This document shows, in pieces, positions 1 to 5,735 of a DNA stretch of 5,756 bases. The number at the start of each line of letters is the position of its first letter. Position 1 is the first letter of the stretch. The DNA is from an uncultured Burkholderiales bacterium (GTDB lineage Bacteria; Pseudomonadota; Gammaproteobacteria; Burkholderiales; Burkholderiaceae_C), in assembly GCA_903952885.1 (NCBI GenBank), contig CAJBHE010000232.1, positions 1 to 5,756 on the forward strand. The letters run 5' to 3'. The notes below the pieces were generated by a model. It was not told the origin of the DNA, made no database searches, and worked only from the letters and a program-made list of their open reading frames with translations. The translations under genes and the position numbers were made by a program.

Positions 1-1
1 C

Positions 2-433
2 AGCCATGGCGACGCGCTGTGTTTGGACGACCACGACTACTTAGCGTTTCGCGCCCAAGTGCGTCATCCCCAGTGGCAAGACGACTTTTTGGCCAAACCT
101 TTGGCCGAACGCCATGCCTATGCGCGCAACGTCCGCAACGCTAGCGAAGCGCGCAAGCAAAACCACAGCCATAACCCAGATTTTGCGGGTTATGCCGATG
201 TAGACACTCAAGCGGCTATCGCATGGCTGAATGCCGCTGACGCCCAAGTGCTGCTGCACGGCCACACCCACAAGCCCGCAGTGCACGAGTTGAGCCATGG
301 CCTCACCCGTTGGGTGCTAAGCGACTGGCATGCCGATGCCAAACCCCCTCGCCTAGAAGTGTTGAGTTGGCAACGTAAAAACGAACAAAGCCCCACAAGG
401 GGGCTTTGTCGGTTGCCACTCAACTTTGTTTAG
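2..433 (+). CDS. lpxH: UDP-2,3-diacylglucosamine diphosphatase LpxH, 3' part only
   Basis: LpxH hydrolyses UDP-2,3-diacylglucosamine to lipid X plus UMP, the fourth step of lipid A synthesis, as a peripheral inner-membrane metallophosphoesterase. The reading frame is open from base 2 and the 5' end lies outside the window, so the TTG at 23 is an internal Leu codon and not a start. Visible signatures are the metal-binding SHGDALCLDD block at the left edge (E. coli has MHGDTLCTDD) and the LHGHTHKPAVHEL block near 251-289, whose two histidines (263-265 and 269-271) are metal ligands in the family. VLSDWH follows, matching the family's end of fold. The last ~20 residues, after LEVLSW, do not resemble the family. 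They are encoded by an inverted repeat that looks like the terminator of the opposing gene. The TAG stop (431-433) overlaps the stop of the convergent DUF349 gene. Identity is firm; the odd tail is a direct observation. Confidence 0.94.
   Translation, partial: SHGDALCLDDHDYLAFRAQVRHPQWQDDFLAKPLAERHAYARNVRNASEARKQNHSHNPDFAGYADVDTQAAIAWLNAADAQVLLHGHTHKPAVHELSHGLTRWVLSDWHADAKPPRLEVLSWQRKNEQSPTRGLCRLPLNFV
385..409 (-). terminator. Intrinsic terminator of the DUF349 gene, inside the lpxH 3' end
   Basis: A perfect 10-bp stem (385-394 with 400-409, core CAAAGCCCC / GGGGCTTTG) encloses a 5-nt loop. Read on the minus strand, it starts about 20 nt past the DUF349 stop and is followed by TTCGTTTTTAC, a reasonable U-tract. 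On the plus strand the bases after the stem (TCGGTTGCC) are not U-rich, so I assign it to the minus-strand gene. It may also slow or protect the lpxH transcript. An outer imperfect repeat (361-374 with 412-424, one bulged T) could extend the stem. Confidence 0.8.
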
Positions 434-3189
434 CGCTTCAACAGCACCTTCAGCGCCGCTTGCAAACGACGCGCTGCCGCCTCGTCATATGCACCACCCA
501 AAACCTGTGCTGCGTCAGTCGCCCAAGTCATTTGAGGCGATGGGTCGTTGCGGCGCGTGAGCATTTGCAGCTGCAAAGCACGGCGGGCATCCATGTGCGC
601 AGCAGGCGTGGGTAAGTCAGCGGCCACTTCCAAACGCAACAAAGGCGTGACCGCCTCGCCTTGCGGCTGAGCCGACAAAGCTTGCGACCATTGCGTGCGC
701 TGCGCTGGGCTGAGCTTGCTACCAATGGCTTGTGCCGCAGGCAATTGGGCCACATCGCGCTTTTCCCAAGCGTGCATCAATTGCGTCAGCACTTCGCCAT
801 GTGCTTGTGCGGCCAAACGACGCAGCGCGTCTTGAGCTGATTCCAGAGCAAAGCGTTGCGCGCGAAAAGCTGCATCCCCCAAACGTGGGCCACGCGGCGC
901 AAAGCCTTCGCGACCACCTTCACGCCCGCCATCGCGGCTTGGTTTGCCGTCACGACCAAAGCCTGGCTTATCGCCAAACTTGCCATCGCGGCCACGGCCA
1001 ACAGGTGCGGCTTCGGTGCGTTTTTGGCCTGGGCGGTCATCACCGCGCACAGCCACGACTGGGCGTGGTGCAGCTTTGGGTTTGACGGGGGCAACTTCAG
1101 CCGAGGGCTCTGCGGCTTCGGCGGAGGCGTTTGTCGTGACTTCTGCGGCATCGATTGCGGCGACTGCTCCAGATGAAGCATCAGTAGCGGCAGCAGGTGC
1201 AGCGGGCACAGCAGATGCATTTACAGAGGCAGCCACTGGGGTCACCGCTTCACCGCGAGCAATTTGCTCCAACATTTGCATGGCGGCACGAATGGCGGAT
1301 GCATCGCCTTTGGCGGTGGCTGACTCCAAGGCCTTGGCAGCATCCAACACGGCCTTGTCGTGCGGTGTCAGCGCGGCTTGCGATTGCTCACGAACCGATG
1401 ACTTGCGGGCAAAGGCTTCGTCAATCGGCTGACGGAAAGCATCCCACAGCTTTTGTTCTAGCTTTCGGTCCAGCACCACAGCGTGGGCTTCTTCTTGCCA
1501 ACGCTGCTGCAAGGCTTTGACGGCGTCCACACGCAAGTTGGGCGCAGCGCCCAAAGCTTGAGCTTCGGCAATTAGGCCTTGGCGGCGAGCCAAACTGGCC
1601 TTTTGCATCACTTCGAGCGGTTCGTGCGCGGCGCTGATGGCGGCCTTCCAAACAGGTTGCAACTCGGCAAACATTTTTTCGCTCAGATGGCCGCTTTCGC
1701 GCCAGCGTTGGGCAAACTGGTGCAACTGGCGTGCGACAGCTTTCCAATCGGGGCCATTGGCATGCGCAACCGTCCATGCCTTGACTTCTTCAATCAAGGC
1801 CAAGCGTTGGGCTTTGTGCGCGGCGGTTTGAGCACGGGCTTCTTTGAGCCATGCGTCCACCACTTCGTGGGCGCGATTGCAAGCGGCGTCAAAGCGCTTC
1901 CACAACGCGGGGTTGGGCGCGGCTTCTTTGTCGATTTTTTTCCATTGCTCGCGCAAGTTGCGCAAGGTTTCTTGCATCTTACGCCCACCGACGGCTGGCA
2001 CGCGGGCCACGTCGCCAGCTTTCGGGGAGGCTGGTCGTTGAGCGGGAGCAGTTTCTGCTTTGACTTCAATGGCCGTTAAATCAGGCGCTGCGATATCAGC
2101 AGCTGGTGTGGCTTCTGGGCCGCTGGATTGATCAGATGTTTGCAGAGCGGCTTGCGAGGGGGCTTCACCAGCCACCAACTCAACCACTGCTGCATCTTGT
2201 GGAGGCGGCAGGTCCTCGGCCTTTGGTGCTTTGTCTTTTGAGGGCTTGGCTGCGGGCACAGGCTTGAACAAAGCCTCGGCTTGCATGGCCAGCTCTAAGC
2301 GCATTTGGTCGACCACCGCCTTGTCGGCCGTGGGCTTGACCTTACGGGTCGCTTCAACGCCTGGTGCAGCTGCAGCTGCAGCGGCTGGCTTAACGGCTTT
2401 GAGGGGCGCAGCGGCTGCAGGCAATTCTTCGCCACGGGCCAAGCGAATTTGTTCAGACCACGCAGGCACATCGGGCAAAGATGCAGCGGCGTCAGCAGCA
2501 GCAGCCTCAGTCAAGGCCAAAGCCTCGCCAAAAGCGGTCCACACAGCTTGCACTTGTTGGGTGCTGGTTTGCAAAGCAGATGCAAACTTGGCGTCGACGC
2601 TGGGCCATTGGGCATCGGCCGCCAAGGCTTGGGCTTGGGCGACCCAACGGTCAAGGTCGGTTTGCAGCGCATCGCGCTGAGCCAAGGCGTCTTGCCAAGG
2701 CTTGGTCGACAGCACTTCAATGCGTTGGGCCAACAGCACAGCAGCTTCGCGCTGCACTTGAGTTTGGTGTTGCAAGTCTTCAATGGCTTTCACGCGCTCA
2801 GCCAAGGCAGTTTTTAGGCCAGCCAAAGGCTCTCGAGAAAGCGGTGCACCCGCTTTGGCGGCATCGCGCTGCCAGCTCATGGCATCGGCCAAGTTGATGT
2901 GAGTCGCGTCGCGCAGCGCTTCGCCTTTGGCAGCCCACTCCACAATCAGGGCGTCTTGGTCTTTGCTGCGGCGCAGCTCGTCCAACTTTTCGCGCAGGAC
3001 CTTGGCAGCACCCTTGTCGCGGTGGCTCATTTCATCAAAGGCCGCTTGCACTTGCGCCAAAGTGGGCTGGCAAGCCAGCCAATCGCGCAGACGCGCAGTG
3101 CGGTCTGCAGAGGTCGAAACAGTGAAGGCTCCGCCAGTCAAAGTGTCTAGGGCGGCAAGGTCGAGGGGTTTATTAGAAGAATCAGTCAC
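430..3189 (-). CDS. DUF349 domain-containing protein, 919 aa, function unknown
   Basis: I recognise the repeated helical DUF349 unit but no established function. Three repeat-like units are visible: residues ~404-452 (LREQWKKID...LWKRFDAACNRAHEVVDAWL), ~464-525 (DWKAVARQLHQFAQRW...FAELQPVWKAA) and ~536-596 (ALQQRWQEEAH...LWDAFRQPIDEAF). Each has the characteristic W and the LW/VW-x-x-F/A pattern. The N-terminal ~230 residues are mostly helical and Gln/Ala-rich, probably coiled coil. Ala/Pro-rich linkers follow (~226-400 and ~645-710). A Gly/Arg/Asp-rich RGG-like stretch spans ~728-768, and a final helical domain ~770-919. There is no signal peptide or membrane segment, so it is probably cytoplasmic. 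The start is a GTG (3189-3187): an in-frame TGA lies only four codons upstream and the next in-frame ATG is at residue 54. The ribosome site is weak. It converges on lpxH with overlapping stops and diverges from the transglycosylase gene. Confidence 0.9.
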   Translation of the reverse strand: MTDSSNKPLDLAALDTLTGGAFTVSTSADRTARLRDWLACQPTLAQVQAAFDEMSHRDKGAAKVLREKLDELRRSKDQDALIVEWAAKGEALRDATHINLADAMSWQRDAAKAGAPLSREPLAGLKTALAERVKAIEDLQHQTQVQREAAVLLAQRIEVLSTKPWQDALAQRDALQTDLDRWVAQAQALAADAQWPSVDAKFASALQTSTQQVQAVWTAFGEALALTEAAAADAAASLPDVPAWSEQIRLARGEELPAAAAPLKAVKPAAAAAAAPGVEATRKVKPTADKAVVDQMRLELAMQAEALFKPVPAAKPSKDKAPKAEDLPPPQDAAVVELVAGEAPSQAALQTSDQSSGPEATPAADIAAPDLTAIEVKAETAPAQRPASPKAGDVARVPAVGGRKMQETLRNLREQWKKIDKEAAPNPALWKRFDAACNRAHEVVDAWLKEARAQTAAHKAQRLALIEEVKAWTVAHANGPDWKAVARQLHQFAQRWRESGHLSEKMFAELQPVWKAAISAAHEPLEVMQKASLARRQGLIAEAQALGAAPNLRVDAVKALQQRWQEEAHAVVLDRKLEQKLWDAFRQPIDEAFARKSSVREQSQAALTPHDKAVLDAAKALESATAKGDASAIRAAMQMLEQIARGEAVTPVAASVNASAVPAAPAAATDASSGAVAAIDAAEVTTNASAEAAEPSAEVAPVKPKAAPRPVVAVRGDDRPGQKRTEAAPVGRGRDGKFGDKPGFGRDGKPSRDGGREGGREGFAPRGPRLGDAAFRAQRFALESAQDALRRLAAQAHGEVLTQLMHAWEKRDVAQLPAAQAIGSKLSPAQRTQWSQALSAQPQGEAVTPLLRLEVAADLPTPAAHMDARRALQLQMLTRRNDPSPQMTWATDAAQVLGGAYDEAAARRLQAALKVLLKR

Positions 3190-3266
3190 AAGCAGGGCTC
3201 ACAGTAAATTAGGCGTGATTGTCGCCGAGGCTTTAAAATTTCAAAGAGCTCCTATTTAATAAATTT
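3190..3266. promoter_or_regulatory. Divergent promoter region with an AT-rich palindrome
   Basis: These 77 bp separate two divergent genes and must hold both promoters unless one lies inside a gene. For the minus gene, TTGAAA (complement of 3239-3244) and GACAAT (complement of 3218-3223) are 15 bp apart, which is a weak match. For the plus gene, TTTAAA (3232-3237) and TTTAAT (3255-3260) have a 17-bp spacer and would place the start of transcription at or next to the ATG. The 16-bp near-palindrome CTTTAAAATTTCAAAG (3231-3246, 14 of 16 positions symmetrical) overlaps both -35-like boxes. Assignments come from reading by eye only. Confidence 0.45.
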
Positions 3267-4103
3267 ATGTCTATTTCACTCATTGCCCGATTACAGCTGG
3301 GTCTACGTACCTTTGCAGCTGACGTGGCGCAGGGCTTTTTTGCCATTTCGCACAATGGCTTGGCCGTGGTGGGCCTATCGCTCTTCTTCTTTGCTGTGGC
3401 TCTGACCGTGCGCCCTGACCTGCGCGTGGTGACTGAAGCCAAGGTGATCAGTTGGCTGCAAGAGCGCCAATACGACGAACTGGGCATCGCCACTGACGCC
3501 GACGCCGTAGACCGCGCCACCGCCACCGATCCCCGCGACCTGCCCAAACAACAAGCCAATCTCGCCTATTGGTTGAGCAAAAAATACCGCGTAGCACCCG
3601 AGCCCTTGAGTGCTTTGGTCTCCGAAGCCTACGACTTAGGCCCAGACAACCAAATTGAACCTACGCTCATCTTGGCCGTGATGGCTGTGGAATCAGGCTT
3701 CAACCCCTTCGCCCAAAGTGCTGTTGGGGCACAAGGCCTGATGCAAGTCATGACCAAGGTGCACGAACAAAAATACCAAGGCTTTGGCGGTGCATTGGCC
3801 GCGTTTGACCCCGTCGCGAATCTGCGCGTGGGAGTGAATGTGCTTAAAGAATGCATCAACCGTGCGGGCAGCACGGAAGGCGGCCTTAAACTCTACGTGG
3901 GGGCGGGCAACATGAAAGATGACCAAGGCTATGCCAGTAAGGTCTTGGCCGAAAACGCCCGCTTACAACAAGTGGCCAAAGGTGTCAAAGTGCCGATTAC
4001 TCCGGCCCCCGCCACCGCTGCCGAGGCTGCCACGGCCCGTTTGGAGAGCTTGTGGGAAAAAGCCCAGCGCCTAACTCCCTTTGGCAAGGATGAGGCCGAG
4101 TAA
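3267..4103 (+). CDS. Membrane-anchored lytic transglycosylase (SLT domain), 278 aa
   Basis: Lytic transglycosylases cleave the MurNAc-GlcNAc bond of peptidoglycan to give 1,6-anhydro-MurNAc ends. Residues ~31-48 (GLAVVGLSLFFFAVALTV) form a single hydrophobic segment after a basic N-terminus, which suggests an uncleaved signal anchor with the enzyme in the periplasm; there is no lipobox. The SLT catalytic domain spans ~115-235. IEPTLILAVMAVESGFNP carries the catalytic Glu142, GAQGLMQVM (155-162) is the usual G-L-M-Q motif, and LYVGAGN (209-215) corresponds to the family's YN-G-x-G motif, with V in place of the common N. The C-terminal ~35 residues are Pro/Ala-rich, then helical and charged. 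The ATG at 3267 is the only plausible start: an in-frame TAA lies at 3234-3236 and no other start codon intervenes. No good SD precedes it. The specific subfamily cannot be settled from this window. Confidence 0.92.
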   Translation: MSISLIARLQLGLRTFAADVAQGFFAISHNGLAVVGLSLFFFAVALTVRPDLRVVTEAKVISWLQERQYDELGIATDADAVDRATATDPRDLPKQQANLAYWLSKKYRVAPEPLSALVSEAYDLGPDNQIEPTLILAVMAVESGFNPFAQSAVGAQGLMQVMTKVHEQKYQGFGGALAAFDPVANLRVGVNVLKECINRAGSTEGGLKLYVGAGNMKDDQGYASKVLAENARLQQVAKGVKVPITPAPATAAEAATARLESLWEKAQRLTPFGKDEAE

Positions 4104-4123
4104 ATCGGGCAAGGGAAACGCGG

Positions 4124-4129
4124 TAAAAT
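4124..4129 (+). promoter_or_regulatory. Probable -10 box of the glyA riboswitch transcript
   Basis: TAAAAT differs from the sigma-70 -10 consensus at one position and ends 6 nt before the first base of riboswitch stem P1 (4136). This is the spacing expected if transcription starts at P1. I see no good -35 hexamer 16-18 bp upstream, so this is a partial promoter call resting mainly on position. It would give glyA its own promoter, separate from the transglycosylase gene that ends at 4103. Confidence 0.5.
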
Positions 4130-4135
4130 CGTTAA

Positions 4136-4251
4136 TGCGCGCAACTGGCGATAGGCATGTGGGCATTGGCCCGCACCGCTGACGTGGATGTATGACCACT
4201 GGGAAGCGCGCAGCCTCTATCCTTAGAGGTGTTTTGCCGTTCGCCTGGGCA
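4136..4251 (+). ncRNA. ZTP/ZMP riboswitch (pfl motif) upstream of glyA
   Basis: The pfl-motif aptamer binds the purine intermediate ZMP/ZTP, which accumulates when 10-formyl-tetrahydrofolate runs short, and typically controls folate and purine genes including glyA. All main parts are visible. P1 is TGCGCGC (4136-4142) with GCGCGCA (4206-4212), followed by the conserved AACTGGCG (4143-4150). An extra hairpin of 7 pairs joins 4158-4164 with 4169-4175. P2 is GTGG (4184-4187) with CCAC (4196-4199), and CTGGGAAG lies before the P1 3' strand. A linker hairpin CCTCTA/TAGAGG (4214-4219 with 4224-4229) follows. The hallmark 3' domain is GCCGTTCGCCTGGGC (4236-4250). The expected pseudoknot is present as 5 pairs, GGCGA (4147-4151) with TCGCC (4241-4245). 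In the Fusobacterium aptamer, as I recall it, the same interaction uses different bases. Position directly before glyA supports the call. Confidence 0.92.
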
Positions 4252-4284
4252 GCCATAAAACCACCTTTTTTTTAGGACTGCCAG
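4228..4284 (+). promoter_or_regulatory. Riboswitch expression platform (terminator-like stem, U8, SD-masking strand)
   Basis: Two alternative structures can be drawn after the aptamer. A terminator-like stem pairs GGTGTTTT (4228-4235) with AAAACCACC (4257-4265, one bulged C) and is followed at once by T8 (4266-4273); its 5' arm reuses bases of the linker hairpin. Separately, CTGGGCAG (4245-4252, the P3 3' strand) can pair with CTGCCAG (4278-4284, one bulged G), which sits between the SD AGGA (4274-4277) and the ATG. That pairing would break P3 and mask the start region. The pairings are visible; which one operates is inference. Confidence 0.6.
4274..4277 (+). promoter_or_regulatory. Ribosome binding site of glyA
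   Basis: AGGA lies 8 nt before the ATG at 4286, a good spacing, and fixes the glyA start. It follows directly on the U8 tract, and the seven bases right after it can pair with the riboswitch P3 strand, so access by ribosomes may depend on the ligand. Confidence 0.75.
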
Positions 4285-4285
4285 C

Positions 4286-5530
4286 ATGTACAACCGCAAC
4301 ATCTTGATCGAACAAACCGACCCCGAAGTCTGGGCCGCCATTCAAGCCGAAAACGCGCGCCAAGAGCACCACATCGAACTGATCGCCAGCGAGAACTACG
4401 CCTCCCCCGCAGTCATGCAAGCCCAAGGCTCGCAACTGACCAACAAATACGCCGAAGGCTACCCAGGCAAGCGCTACTACGGTGGCTGCGAGCACGTGGA
4501 CGTGGCCGAGCAGTTGGCCATCGATCGGCTGAAACAAATTTACGGTGCTGAAGCCGCCAACGTGCAACCCCACTGTGGAGCCTCGGCCAACGAAGCCGTG
4601 TTCCTCGCTTTCTTGAAGCCCGGCGACACCATCTTGGGCATGAGCTTGGCCGAAGGCGGTCACTTGACCCACGGCATGGCGCTGAACATGTCTGGCAAAT
4701 GGTTCAACGCCGTCTCCTACGGCTTGGACGCGAACGAAGCCATCGACTACGACGCGATGGAAGCCAAGGCACGCGAGCACAAACCTAAACTCATCATTGC
4801 AGGAGCTTCTGCCTACAGCTTGCACATCGACTGGGCACGCTTTGCCAAAATCGCTAAGGAAGTTGGTGCGATCTTCATGGTCGACATGGCCCATTACTCC
4901 GGCTTGATCGCCGCCGGCCAATACCCCAACCCTGTGCCTCACGCCGACGTGGTGACATCCACCACCCACAAGAGCTTGCGCGGTCCACGCGGCGGCATCA
5001 TCTTGATGAAGGCTGAACACGAAAAAGCCATCAACAGCGCCATCTTCCCAGGCCTGCAAGGTGGTCCTTTGATGCACGTTATCGCAGCTAAGGCAGTGGC
5101 ATTCAAAGAAGCGTTGCAGCCTGAGTTCAAAGACTACCAAGCTCAAGTGGTGAAGAACGCCAAAATCGTGGCTGAAACTTTGACCGCGCGCGGCCTGCGC
5201 ATCGTCAGTGGCGGCACTCAAAGCCACGTGATGTTGGTGGACCTGCGCTCAAAGAAAATCACCGGCAAAGAAGCCGAAGCCGCATTGGGCTCAGCCCACA
5301 TGACGATCAACAAGAACGCCATTCCGAACGACCCAGAGAAACCATTCGTCACCAGCGGTGTGCGCATTGGCACACCAGCGATGACCACACGTGGTTTCAA
5401 GGACGAAGAGGCTCGCATCACGGCCAACTTGATTGCTGATGTGTTGGACAACCCGCACGACGAAGCCAACATTGCGGCGGTGCGTGCCAAGGTGCATGCG
5501 CTGACTGCTCAGTTTCCTGTTTACAAGTAA
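4286..5530 (+). CDS. glyA: Serine hydroxymethyltransferase GlyA
   Basis: GlyA is a cytoplasmic PLP enzyme that converts serine plus tetrahydrofolate to glycine plus 5,10-methylene-THF, the main entry of one-carbon units for purines, thymidylate and methionine. At 414 aa it is full length, and its numbering stays in step with E. coli GlyA through the active site. It shows the PLP Schiff-base Lys229 in STTHKSLRGPRGG, His126 (EGGHLTHG), Asp200 and His203 (VDMAHYSG), Ser175, Tyr55/Glu57 (NKYAEGYPGKRYYGG) and a C-terminal substrate-carboxylate Arg360 in SGVRIGTPA. The phosphate-binding loop reads PHCGASAN (95-102), where E. coli has PHSGSQAN. The start is set by AGGA 8 nt upstream. The gene follows its own riboswitch leader and ends 8 nt before an intrinsic terminator, so it looks monocistronic. 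Confidence 0.99.
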   Translation: MYNRNILIEQTDPEVWAAIQAENARQEHHIELIASENYASPAVMQAQGSQLTNKYAEGYPGKRYYGGCEHVDVAEQLAIDRLKQIYGAEAANVQPHCGASANEAVFLAFLKPGDTILGMSLAEGGHLTHGMALNMSGKWFNAVSYGLDANEAIDYDAMEAKAREHKPKLIIAGASAYSLHIDWARFAKIAKEVGAIFMVDMAHYSGLIAAGQYPNPVPHADVVTSTTHKSLRGPRGGIILMKAEHEKAINSAIFPGLQGGPLMHVIAAKAVAFKEALQPEFKDYQAQVVKNAKIVAETLTARGLRIVSGGTQSHVMLVDLRSKKITGKEAEAALGSAHMTINKNAIPNDPEKPFVTSGVRIGTPAMTTRGFKDEEARITANLIADVLDNPHDEANIAAVRAKVHALTAQFPVYK

Positions 5531-5538
5531 CTTTTTGA

Positions 5539-5573
5539 AACCCCCGCTCATTCGCGACGGGGGGGTTGTTTTT
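5539..5573 (+). terminator. Intrinsic terminator of glyA
   Basis: AACCCCC (5539-5545) pairs with GGGGGTT (5561-5567), around a loop of about 15 nt. The 3' arm runs into TTGTTTTTGG. A shifted register, CCCCCG (5541-5546) with CGGGGG (5558-5563), is also possible because seven Gs are present. It begins 8 nt after the glyA stop. On the minus strand no T-run follows, so it acts on the plus strand. Confidence 0.87.
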
Positions 5574-5633
5574 GGTACTTTGTTTTCATGAAGAGTTTTT
5601 GCTCGTCAAGGGTTCTCGCCGGAGGGGGCACGA

Positions 5634-5695
5634 GTTGTTAGTACCGCGGGTTCTTCATGCTGTGTACAGAAATCATCACCCGCCGTACTAACAAC
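5634..5695. repeat. 17-bp inverted repeat, one mismatch, downstream of glyA
   Basis: GTTGTTAGTACCGCGGG (5634-5650) is the reverse complement of CCCGCCGTACTAACAAC (5679-5695) except for one C-C mismatch, with a 28-nt spacer between the arms. The CG at 5631-5632 can pair with the CG at 5697-5698 after one mismatch. There is no T-tract on either side, so it is not an ordinary terminator. No gene lies within it and I see no target-site duplication. The function is unknown: an RNA hairpin, a protein-binding site or a dispersed palindromic element are all possible. Confidence 0.8.
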
Positions 5696-5712
5696 CCGCA
5701 CTGTTTTGGCTA

Positions 5713-5735
5713 GAAATGTTTCTTTCGAACATTTC
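5713..5735. repeat. Perfect 8-bp inverted repeat (hairpin or operator)
   Basis: GAAATGTT (5713-5720) and AACATTTC (5728-5735) are perfect inverted copies around TCTTTCG. The following CTCTTTGTTG is only mildly T-rich, so this is at best a weak plus-strand terminator. Alternatively it is an operator for a gene beyond the right edge. The stem is AT-rich, unlike the GC-rich glyA terminator. Confidence 0.6.

Noticed and set aside
23..25. TTG as the start of a short lpxH-like gene
   Set aside because: The frame is open upstream to the window edge and encodes the conserved SHGDALC metal-binding block, so TTG is an internal Leu codon of a gene cut by the edge.
1579..2079. Plus-strand open frame of 166 codons inside the DUF349 gene
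   Set aside because: It lies antisense to conserved DUF349 repeats, has no recognisable motif and no SD. The other plus-strand frames in 700-3150 are rejected for the same reason.
2369..2390. GCTGCA-type tandem repeat
   Set aside because: It encodes the poly-Ala linker (residues ~268-275) of the DUF349 protein. It is ordinary low-complexity coding sequence with no sign of being a separate element.
4266..4273. T8 tract as the terminator of the transglycosylase gene
   Set aside because: It lies 160 nt past that gene, beyond a complete riboswitch and directly before the glyA SD, so it belongs to the glyA leader.
4223..5227. Long open frame on the minus strand opposite glyA (334 codons)
   Set aside because: It lies antisense to an unmistakable glyA, overlaps the riboswitch, and its protein is Val/His/Gly-rich with no recognisable domain. 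It is a shadow of glyA codon usage.
5635..5691. Small frame of 18 codons starting at TTG, after GGAGG (5621-5625) at 9-nt spacing
   Set aside because: The SD spacing is attractive, but the frame consists almost wholly of the inverted repeat and its spacer, uses a rare start codon, and the peptide (LLVPRVLHAVYRN...) shows nothing recognisable. Not enough support for a gene.
5634..5695. Integron attC site or Xer dif site
   Set aside because: attC reads RYYYAAC ... GTTRRRY from the outside in, whereas here the arms run GTTAG ... CTAAC. There is no integrase or cassette, and no resemblance to the dif consensus.
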